This document shows, piece by piece, positions 52,341 through 61,300 of a stretch of 64,000 nucleotides of DNA. A program made the position numbers and the translations under genes. How positions within the stretch are numbered: the first letter of the stretch is position 1; every line of letters starts with the position of its first letter. Source of the stretch: Ariolimax columbianus (taxonomy: Eukaryota; Mollusca; Gastropoda; Stylommatophora; Arionidae); NCBI GenBank assembly GCA_036924085.1, contig JAVGWX010000009.1, positions 61,581,512 to 61,645,511 of the forward strand, in the 5' to 3' direction. The notes beneath the pieces are model-generated. The model saw only the letters and a program-made list of their open reading frames with translations. It was not told where the DNA came from and ran no database searches.

Positions 52341-52670
52341 GCCTTTGTCAGGGCGAACAAAAGGGAAATATACGTATCGTTGACATTAAATAACAACAAC
52401 ATATTTAATTCATATCAACTCGACCCAAGGCTCCCCACTGCGTATGGGCGAACAGACCGCTGCGTCCCATTGTACATCGTAATCGGCAACTAAAAATTAC
52501 GTGTCGCTTGCAAACACTTCACGTACAAGAAATTGCTGTGGAGATCTCCACTACACATAACATGCTTTGGCACAGACTTCCCGAAAGCGACTATCAAATA
52601 TATTTATGGTAAGCAGCGAAATGGAGAAGACAAAGAATGAACCGAGATATTTGTCAAAGCTGGACCACAG

Positions 52671-52862
52671 TGTCCAGTTCGCAATGGCGTCAAAAATGAA
52701 TACATAAAACCAGAACACATCCTGCAAACATGTCCACTGCACCAAGGCTCCCGTGAGAAGACCTGGCATGTGGAAAGAAACATTCAAGATAAACTGTTGG
52801 GAACCATTGATGACCTGCGATTGACTTGTCACTTCATGGAGGCGGCCCATCTGGTGGTATAA
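52671..52862 (+). pseudogene. RNase H LINE C-terminal relic (fourth family)
   Basis: An open stretch reads CPVRNGVKNEYIKPEHILQT, then CPLHQGSREKTWHVERNIQD and KLLGTIDDLRLTCHFMEAAH, ending at a stop at 52860-52862. It keeps the order of the I-type C-terminus (C...EHLLQ-CP......W.......KL-G---DLR-T--F). One Cys is changed and the spacing is longer than in LINEs A-D. After the stop ACGCGACGAAGAACC resembles a decayed GAA tail. Confidence 0.75.
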
Positions 52863-53346
52863 AACGAGCATACGAAACTGAACGCGACGAAGAACCAGAT
52901 TACCTAAAAACATCAGATAAATGCCTGTGTCAAATCGGCATTATTAGATAACACATGTAAACGGATAAATAACTGAGACACTTTGTAGATTCTCTAAACC
53001 GATACAATTTCCCTATATTTAAAAAACGGCTAGGCTAAAAACAAGAGAGTTTACATAACTTGAATTTTCTCATTCTGTATAGAAACCCAAGTCGTTGTGC
53101 GGGTAATAAAAAAATGTTTTCTCACGAAGTGAGAATTAAACTCGGCGCAGATCAAACGGTTTTCCTTGATGATTACCGGAACACCTGTCTGACCTACTTA
53201 GACATCTACAATACAGACAAAGTTTTTTTCATCTGGAAAAAAACAACCTGCCGTAGATGTAACTGCCGAATTGCCTTTAATCATGTTCCTCATCAATATT
53301 ATCCTTATCCTCATCATTTTCTTGAACATACCAGTAGGAGTATGAT
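52863..53346. other. Unassigned spacer
   Basis: No recognised feature; the plus frame starting at 53060 has no recognisable family. Confidence 0.35.
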
Positions 53347-53460
53347 GACGGGTCTAAGTGGCAGAGTGGCTAGAGTGCATGTCTCGCTATATGTATATGT
53401 ATGTATGCATATACGTATGTATGCATGTATGTATTTATGTATGTATGTATGTAGCATCTG
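53347..53460 (+). repeat. Partial tRNA-like A-box sequence running into a (TGTA)n microsatellite
   Basis: AAGTGGCAGAGTGGCTAGAG contains an A box (TGGCAGAGTGG). About 25 bp later, before any B box, it turns into TGTATGTATGCATATACG repeats. It may be a SINE head whose rest was lost. Confidence 0.5.
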
Positions 53461-54065
53461 ATATAGCCTCTCATTTCCAGGTGTAGAAATCGGCCGCTGG
53501 ATTCACTGTTCGGTTTGCCGTTCATGAGTTTCTATGCCAATGGCCTCTCCTACATTATTGTGTCCCCAGCAGCACCTTCATGAGGGGCCCCTGTTTCTTA
53601 CAGAGGCTGATGTGGGGCGCGACCGAGTACCCAGCGGCATAACTGGGCGGGCAGATTGGGCTCATTAGCCTTGGTTGGTAACCAATCTAAGAGAAAGTAA
53701 ACTCTGACTCTAAACCCGGGTAGATGAAACTCGTTAGCCTGTTCAGGCAGTTCGCCTAGGAGCGGATGAACTCTAATTTTAAACCCACATGTCCCAGAGA
53801 GTGCTTGCTAGTCTTGAGGCGATGAGAGTATCATCGGATGTCTCGAGTAACCTGCATCTGCGGGCAATGTGGAAACCTCGGGAGAGGGTAGGGCTACAGC
53901 TTGTGCCAAATTGTCACTCGTTGCATTCCTTTTGATTACGCCAGCAAGACCGAGAGGAAGATCCTTCAGTTTGGGCAGCACAGCGTCTCCATATTCAGCG
54001 CTCAGGCTTGCGCACTGAGAGGCTACTCACACTGTGCCACGCCCATTGTCTGCAAAGACTGAGAC
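53461..54065. other. GC-richer spacer with an internal duplicated phrase
   Basis: AGTAAACTCTGACTCTAAAC-CCGGGTAGATGAAACTCGTT is echoed by GATGAACTCTAATTTTAAAC-CCACA about 80 bp later. It has the look of an untranslated part of a dispersed element, but no second copy is in the window. Confidence 0.35.
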
Positions 54066-54140
54066 GCCTATGTGTGTATGCATGTATGCATGTATGTATG
54101 CATGTGTGTATACATATACGTATGTAAACATACACACATC
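54066..54140. repeat. (TGTATGCA)n microsatellite
   Basis: TGTGTGTATGCATGTATGCA-type units ending in TACGTATGTAAACATACACA. Confidence 0.9.
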
Positions 54141-54564
54141 GGCGTTATAGGATCCTGGAGAGTAGTATAGAGTAGTTAACACTGAAACCTGCCTGACTTG
54201 TTGTAAGAGGCAACAAAGAACGGTTGTACATTCAACAGAAACACAGGTCTACATTTTGGTTTATATTTATGTACAATTTGGTGAAGCATAGGTTCACGCT
54301 GCACTTGGCGTACTGAAAACCGGTCTTTTGGTTCTGTTTTCTTAGAAGTAGTTTTATATGATCAGGACAGCCATGCAAAACCTTCCTCTGTTGCTTTTTA
54401 CAACATGCATAGAAGGAAGCAGTGATCCTGTTCTGTTTACCCCAGAGTCATACTGTCATAAATAATGTTCTGTGGTAAACAAAATAGTGTCAATGCTTCT
54501 TTCGGTATATAAAGAGACCTTTTAAAGAAAACCATTTGCAATCATTTCCCATTAAGCTTCCGTG
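54141..54564. other. Unassigned spacer
   Basis: No recognised feature. Confidence 0.35.
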
Positions 54565-54640
54565 TCAAGTACACGAGGTCAAGTGCATTAGGTCACGTAC
54601 AGGAGGTCAAGTACATTAGGTCAAGTACAGGAGGGCAAGT
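54565..54640. repeat. 13-bp tandem repeat, about five units
   Basis: AAGTACACGAGGTC, AAGTGCATTAGGTC, ACGTACAGGAGGTC, AAGTACATTAGGTC and AAGTACAGGAGGGC alternate, giving a 26-28 bp double unit. Confidence 0.85.
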
Positions 54641-54750
54641 TCGTGGTCAGCCTCGTTTGTTTTGGCTGCAACTGGCAACCTACAGCATGGCTCCATCCGG
54701 GTACTGGAAATGACTGATTACAATGGTATTGTGTACAGTAAAGTTAATTT

Positions 54751-54815
54751 CTTCTTCTGCTTCTTCTTATAATTATTCGTTGTCTTCTTATTCCTCTTCT
54801 TCTTCTACTTCTTCT
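54751..54815. repeat. (TTC)n-rich tract
   Basis: TTCTTCTGCTTCTTC and TTCCTCTTCTTCTTCTACTT precede F2 copy 5; on the minus strand this is that copy's GAA-type 3' tail. Confidence 0.85.
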
Positions 54816-54817
54816 AC

Positions 54818-55590
54818 GCCCGTTCTCAAACTCCCACTACCTAGCACTGAAAATGATTTTGCAAGTAGCAAGATGTAGCCTAGGAAACGGAATGCTCGTG
54901 TCGTAGTTTACAGCTTGATTGCGATATTTGCAACGTTCGGTCCAACACATCTTACTACAGCATCGCTTTTTGGGGTACCGGGTTAGCGATTCCTCTTCGA
55001 TCCCTCCTTCTTAGCCAGTCTACCCTGTTACAGCCTGTTATCCAGGACCACAATGTGGAGGCGAAGAAGGGTCTTGATAGCTGTGGGTCGCTGGTCCTGG
55101 GCTAGCAGCCAGCTGTTGGTCGCTGGTCCTGGGCTAGCATCCAGCTGTGGGTCGCTGGTCCTGGGCTAGCAGCCAGCTGTGGGTCGATGGTTCTGGGCTA
55201 GCAGCCAGCTGTGGGTCGCTGGTTCTGGGCTAGCAGCCAGCTGTGGGTCGCTGGTCTTATGCTAGCAGCCAGCTGTGGGTCGATGGTTCTGGGCTAGCAG
55301 CCAGCTGTGGGTCGCTGGTTCTGGGCTAGCAGCCAGCTGTGGGTAGCTGGTCTTATGCTAGCAGCCAGCTGTGGGTCGCTGGTCCTGGGCTAGCAGCCAG
55401 CTGTGGATCGCTGGTCCTGGGCTAGCAGCGAGCTGTGGATTGCTGGTCCTGGGCTAGCAGCCAGCTGTGGGTCACTGGTCCTGGGCTAGCAGCCAGCTGT
55501 GGATTGCTGGTCCTGGGCTAGCAGCCAGCTATGGGTCGCTCACCGCTACTTCTCATGCACTGTTTAGTTTCTTGATCCACGAAGTGAATT
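54818..55590 (-). mobile_element. SINE-like repeat F2, copy 5, with internal 32-bp minisatellite
   Basis: Plus-strand view: CGTTCTCAAACTCCCACTAC, TGTCGTAGTTTACAGCTTGA, GTACCGGGTTAGCG, TTAGCCAGTCTACCCTG and GCCTGTTATCCAGGACC run as in other F2 copies. The segment that is single in copies 4 and 6 (GGTTCGCTGGCCCTGACGCT-AGCAGTCAGCTATGGGTC) is repeated about 15 times. F2 then resumes with CTCACCGCTACTTCTCATGC. Confidence 0.88.
55078..55545. repeat. 32-bp minisatellite inside F2
   Basis: Units of GCTGGTCCTGGGCTAGCAGC-CAGCTGTGGGTC with variants GGTTCTGG, GGTCTTATG and GTGGATTG. Blocks of two or three variant units recur, so multi-unit duplication took place. Confidence 0.95.
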
Positions 55591-55779
55591 TATATAACTC
55601 TCGATGTGTCATTTCGAAGGACAGTTTGAACCGTGTCTAGTCGCCACTGAGATATATATTTTCATTTCCTCTAGTTTTCTCCCAATATATTAATTATGTT
55701 TTCACTATGATATGTATGTCGTGGTTTTTAACTACACTTTGTCATTTAAGATGTTTTCTTTTATTTCAAACTATATTAG
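55591..55779. other. Short spacer
   Basis: AT-rich, nothing recognised. Confidence 0.35.
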
Positions 55780-55960
55780 TCAGTGTGGCCTAGTTAGTAG
55801 TGAAGCTTGCTCGTTTTAACAATCTAAAAATACCGAGTTCCAATCCCACTGGGTCAAGTTTAGCATAAGTGCGGTTTATCCTTGGTACATTCGATTCTAA
55901 ACTTTCGGACAGAAATGGCAGTCTACCTGTCAATAACTTTGTACCAGTTAACTCTGTTGG
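55780..55960 (+). mobile_element. tRNA-derived SINE, separate family
   Basis: CAGTGTGGCCTAGTTAGTAG contains the A box; the B box GAGTTCCAATCCC lies at 55834-55846, one mismatch from consensus. A body without further copies in the window follows. Confidence 0.6.
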
Positions 55961-56146
55961 CAATTGTAAACATTTAGCTCTGCAGAGGACACGCTTCTTA
56001 CTTTGTTACATTACTTATTGAAGTCTGAGGGTTGTTGCTTTCTTCTTTGCAATGTTTTCACTCAGCATCCGTTCATTTAACTATTTCACTATTTTTCAAA
56101 ATGTCCGCATTAAAATTGATTGTTTATTTCTTCGTCTTTGTTTGGC

Positions 56147-56535
56147 TTGGTTTGGCTTCGTTCGATCTCAATCTCTCTGAAAGTGCTTAAGTAGGAGAAT
56201 ATAGTCCAGAGAACGGAATGCGTTGTGTCGTAGTTTAAAGCTTGACTGCGATATTTGCACGTTTCGGTCCAACACATCCGACTTCATCAAGCATTTGTTT
56301 AGTACCGGGTTAGCATTCCCTCTTCGATTTCTTCTCCTTAGCCAGTCTGCCCTGCTGCAGCCTGTTATCCAGTATCACTACGTGGAGGTGTAGACGGGTC
56401 TTGGCAGCTCTGGTTCGCTGGCCCTGACGCTAGCAGTCAGCTATGGGTCGCTGACCACTGCAGCTCATGCGCTGCTCAGCTCCGGTTTGCTGACCACTGC
56501 AGCTCATGCGCTGGTCAGCACCTTGATCCCTCTTC
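56147..56535 (-). mobile_element. SINE-like repeat F2, copy 6
   Basis: Complete in plus-strand view from TTGGCTTCGTTCGATCTCAA to GGTCAGCACCTTGATCCC. The end has a local duplication: GCTGACCACTGCAGCTCATG-CGCT occurs twice about 40 bp apart (56450 and 56489). Confidence 0.85.
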
Positions 56536-56629
56536 TTTGTTTGATGTTTTTTAATGCAAGATAGGGCCTGCTTCATGATTGTTTTATCTAGTTTGCCCTC
56601 TTCAGCCAAGTACATGAGCTTCCAGCGAG

Positions 56630-56815
56630 TCAGTTTGATTCATTTTAACATTGGCTCACCATTATGGGGTTCACAGTGTCAATCCCCACCTCACCTAGCC
56701 ATATTGCCATGAAACAGCCTGTTTCCAGGTACAACTGCTTGGAAGTGAGGTGGCGTTTTCATCAGAATGTTAAGCCTGACCATGACTAACATTGTCTGAT
56801 CAGTACGCTTCACCT
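56630..56815 (+). mobile_element. Dispersed repeat R, copy 6, truncated
   Basis: GGGGTTCACAGTGTCAATCC-CCACCTCACC, GAAACAGCCTGTTTCCAGG, CTTGGAAGTGAGGTGG and a single CTGATCAGTACGCTTCACCTGA core match copy 1 in order, with no array. Confidence 0.68.
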
Positions 56816-56883
56816 GAATGGACGTTATGTTCTGTCTCTTCTTGTTCTCTGTTGATCGCCCTGGAATAGTCATGTTATTTTCT

Positions 56884-56960
56884 TCATAAACTTAATAGTC
56901 TTCTTCTCCTGCCTCTACTCCTTCATCTTCTAATTCTTCTTCTTGTTCTTTTTTTTTTAT
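56884..56960. repeat. TTC-rich tract
   Basis: TCTTCTTCTCC and CTTCTTCTTGTTC precede a T run; it may be a decayed SINE tail. Confidence 0.6.
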
Positions 56961-56986
56961 TGGCCATTGTCAGTCGCACTCAAATT

Positions 56987-57228
56987 GAGGACGCGTAGGC
57001 TAATAGTAGCGACACGTCTCACAACCAGGAGGTGCTAGGTTTGCTCCCCAATCACAGCACCGACCGTTACCTGCCGGGGAAGCAAACCCTTAGAACATGC
57101 AGAAGCAAGCAGATCCTTACATAAAATGCACGCTGAAGTCGGATGCATTAGGCCGACATGCGCAACAAATTTAATGCAACGCACCATCCCTTGTGGAACA
57201 GAGAAATAAAGCGAACGCAGAAAAAAAC
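56987..57228 (+). mobile_element. SINE F1, copy 4, diverged head
   Basis: GACGCGTAGGCTAATAGTAG is a damaged A-box region and GCTAGGTTTGCTCCCC a damaged B box. The body (CACCGACCGTTACCTGCCGG, GCTGAAGTCGGATGCATTAG, AAGCGAACGCAGAAAAAAAC) is well conserved with copies at 16578 and 42236. Confidence 0.85.
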
Positions 57229-57569
57229 TAAACATGCGGTAGGTACTTAGCGTTGATAATTGCTTTTGTCCTATCATACGTTGTTATGTGTCTCTTTGTT
57301 GCTTTATTTCTTCCTCTCCCATCATAATAATCACCCCGTGATTTCAACACACAAGGAGAGTTAAGACTCAGGTCTGACCATGTGAAACATACTAATCTAG
57401 ACCTACGGTCTTACTTCATCGTTCTGCTCCTGGACACAGGCTGTGTACATCTGCCCAGTCAACAGAATCTGTTTGATACAGTGATGCCTATAATATCGAG
57501 CATACTGAGAAGCCTTGCATTGCACTACAGCCAGGATGATACGATACCTATATCAGCTTATATCATCAT
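57229..57569. other. Unassigned spacer
   Basis: No recognised feature. Confidence 0.35.
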
Positions 57570-57822
57570 CATAAATTTGAGCAGCTTAGAACATCATCAA
57601 AAACTTGAGCAGCTTAGAACATCATCAAAAACTTGAGCAGCTTAGAACATCATCATAAACTTGAGCTGCTTAGAACATCATCAAAAACGTAAGCTGCTTA
57701 GAACATCATCAAAAACTTGAGCAGCTTAGAACATCGTCAAAAATTTGAGCAGCTTGGAACATCATCAAAAACATGAGAAATTTAGAACATCATCAAAAAC
57801 TTGAGCAGCTTCGAACAGCAAA
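57570..57822. repeat. 28-bp minisatellite, about nine units
   Basis: GAGCAGCTTAGAACATCATC-AAAAACTT units, with variants ATAAACTTGAGC and AAAAACGTAAGC. Confidence 0.93.
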
Positions 57823-57837
57823 AAAACTACCAAAACC

Positions 57838-57912
57838 TCTACTACACACACGCGCCTGCGCACACATACACACTGACGCGCGCTCGCACGAACCCATACA
57901 CACACACATATA
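57838..57912. repeat. (CA)n-rich microsatellite
   Basis: ACACACACGCGCCTGCGCAC and ACACACACATATAA tracts. Confidence 0.9.
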
Positions 57913-58371
57913 AACTGCTAACGTATGACTGTATTAATCATCATCAGGAACCGAACGTCATTGCTAAAGATAGGGCACACCTGGTCACCGGTTAGAACGG
58001 TGAAAATATTTATGATAGTTTCTCTACTCACAAACCGCACCTGCAGACATGAATCAGAGACCTCTCTATCTTGTTGATTCTCTCTCCGGAGTTGTAAATC
58101 GTATAATGCCTGCTGCCAGCCCAGACAGAGCTGTCTAGGTGATGGTGGACTTGTGAAAGCCAAGGACCCAATACGGCAACGCTGTGTCAATATGCTTCCA
58201 GATTTCGAGCAGTTCTAGCCGCGCAATTAACTGTACTGATGCAAATCATTGTCGAAGTCATGTTTCTAGTGTTTTCCTTCCCCCTTCGATGTTCTTGCTT
58301 GATCAATTATTATCGTTATCACAGTAATTTTAGTCATTGTTCTTTCTCTTTGCAATTCTTTTTTCTCTGAC
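57913..58371. other. Unassigned spacer before the satellite
   Basis: No recognised feature. Confidence 0.35.
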
Positions 58372-61300
58372 ATATTCCCGTGATCGTACATTCATTAGAT
58401 CAAATGTTCCCTTGATCGTACATTCATTAGATCAAACATTCCCGTGATCGTACATTCATTAGATCAAACATTCCCGTGATCGTACATTCATTAGATCAAA
58501 CATTCCCGTGATCGTACATTCATTAGATCAAACATTCCCTTGATCGTACATTCATTAGATCAAACATTCCCGTGATCGTACATTCATTAGATCAAACACT
58601 TCCTTGATCGTACATTCATTAGATCAAACACTTCTTTGATCGTACATTCATTAGATCAAACATTCCCTTGATCGTACATTCATTAGATCAAACACTTCCT
58701 TGATCGTACATTCATTAGATCAAACACTTCTTTGATCGTACATTCATTAGATCAAACATTCCCTTGATCGTACATTCATTAGATCAAACATTCCCTTGAT
58801 CGTACATTCATTAGATCAAACATTCCCTTGATCGTACATTCATTAGATCAAATATTCCCTTGATCGTACATTCATTAGATCAAACACTTCCTTGATCGTT
58901 ATTTCATTAGATCAAACACTTCCTTGATCGTACATTCAGTAGATCAAACACTTCCTTGATCGTACATTCAGTAGATCAAACACTTCCTTGATCGTACATT
59001 CATTAGATCAAACACTTCCTTGATCGTACATTCATTAGATCAAACACTTCCTTGATCGTATATTCATTAGATCAAACACTTCCTTGATCGTACATTTATT
59101 AGATCAAACACTTCCTTGATCGTACATTCATTAGATCAAACACTTCCTTGATCGTACATTCATTAGATCAAACACTTCCTTGATCGTACATTCATTAGAT
59201 CAAACACTTCCTTGATCGTACATTCATTAGATCAACCATTCCCGTGATCGTACATTCATTAGTTCAAACACTTCCTTGATCGTAGATTCTTTAGATCAAA
59301 CACTTCCTTGATCGTAGATTCATTAGATCAAACACTTCCTTGATCGTAGATTCATTAGAACAAACATTTCTTTGATCGTATATTCATAAGATAAACATTT
59401 CTTTGATCGTATATTCATTAGATCAAACATTTCTTTGATCGTATATTTATTAAATCAAACACTTCCTTGATCGTAAATTCATTAGATCAAACACTTCCTT
59501 GATCGTACATTCATTAGATCAAACATTCCCTTGATCGTACATTCATTAGATCAAACATCTCCTTGATCGTACATTCATTAGATCAAACATTCCCTTGATC
59601 GTACATTCAGTAGATCAAACACTTTCTTGATCGTACATTCATTAGATCAAACATTCCCTTGATCGTACATTCATTAGATCAAACATTCCCTTGATCGTAC
59701 ATTCATTAGATCAAACATTCCCTTGATCGTACATTCATTAGATCAAAAATTCCCGTGATCGTCCATTCATTAGATCAAACATTCCCTTGATCGTACATTC
59801 ATTAGATCAAACACTTCCTTGATCGTACATTCATTAGATCCAACATTCCCTTGATCGTACATTCATTAAATCAAACACTTCCTTGATCGTACATTCATTA
59901 GATCAAACACTTCCTTGATCGTACATTCATTAGATCAAACATTCCCTTGATCGTACATTCATTAGATCAAACATTCCCTTGATCGTACATTCATTAGATC
60001 AAAAACTTTCTTGATCGTAAATTCATTAGATCAAACACTTCCTTAATCGTACATTCATTAGATCAAACACTTCCCTTAATCGTACATTCAGTAGATCAAA
60101 CACTTCCTTGATCGTACATTCAGTAGATCAAACACTTCCCTTGATCGTACATTCATTAGATCAAACATTCCCTTGATCGTACATTCATTAGATCAAACAC
60201 TTCCTTGATCGTATATTCATTAGATCAAACACGTCCTTGATCGTACATTTATTAGATCAAACACTTCCTTGATCGTACATTCATTAGATCAAACACTTCC
60301 TTGATCGTACATTCATTAGATCAAACATTCCCGTGATCGTACATTCATTAGATCAAAAATTCCCGTGATCGTACATTCATTAGATCAAACATTCCCTTGA
60401 TCGTACATTCATTAGATCAAACACTTCCTTGATCGTACATTCATTAGATCAAACACTTCCTTGATCGTACATTCATTAGATCAAACATTTCTTAGATCGT
60501 ATATTCATTAGATCAAACATTTCTTTGATCGTATATTCATTAGATCAAACACTTCATTGATCGTACATTCATTAGATCAAACACTTCCTTGATCGTACAT
60601 TCATTAGATCAAACACTTCCTTGATCGTACATTCATTAGATCAAACACTCCCTTGATCGTACATTCATTAGATCAAACACTTCCTTGATCGTTCATTTAT
60701 TAGATCAAACACTTCCTTGATCGTACATTCATTAGATCAAACACTTCCTTGATCGTACATTCATTAGATCAAACACTTCCTTGATCGTACATTCATTAGA
60801 TCAAACACTTCATTGATCGTACATTCATTAGATCAAACACTTCCTTGATCGTACATTCATTAGATCAAACACTTCCTTGATCGTACATTCATTAGGTCAA
60901 ACAATCCCGTGATCGTACATTCATTAGATCAAAAATTCCCGTGATCGTACATTCATTAGATCAAACATTCCCTTGATCGTACATTCATTAGATCAAACAC
61001 TTCCTTGATCGAACATTCATTAGATCAAACATTTCTTTGATCGTATATTCATTAGATCAAACATATCTTTGATCGTATATTTATTAAATCAAACACTTCC
61101 TTGATCGTACATTCATTAGATCAAACAATTCCTTGATCGTACATTCATTAGATCAAACACTCCCTTGATCGTACATTCATTAGATCAAACACTTCCTTGA
61201 TCGTTCATTTATTAGATCAAACACTTCCTTGATCGTACATTCATTAGATCAAACACTTCCTTGATCGTACATTCATTAGATCAAACACTTCCTTGATCGT

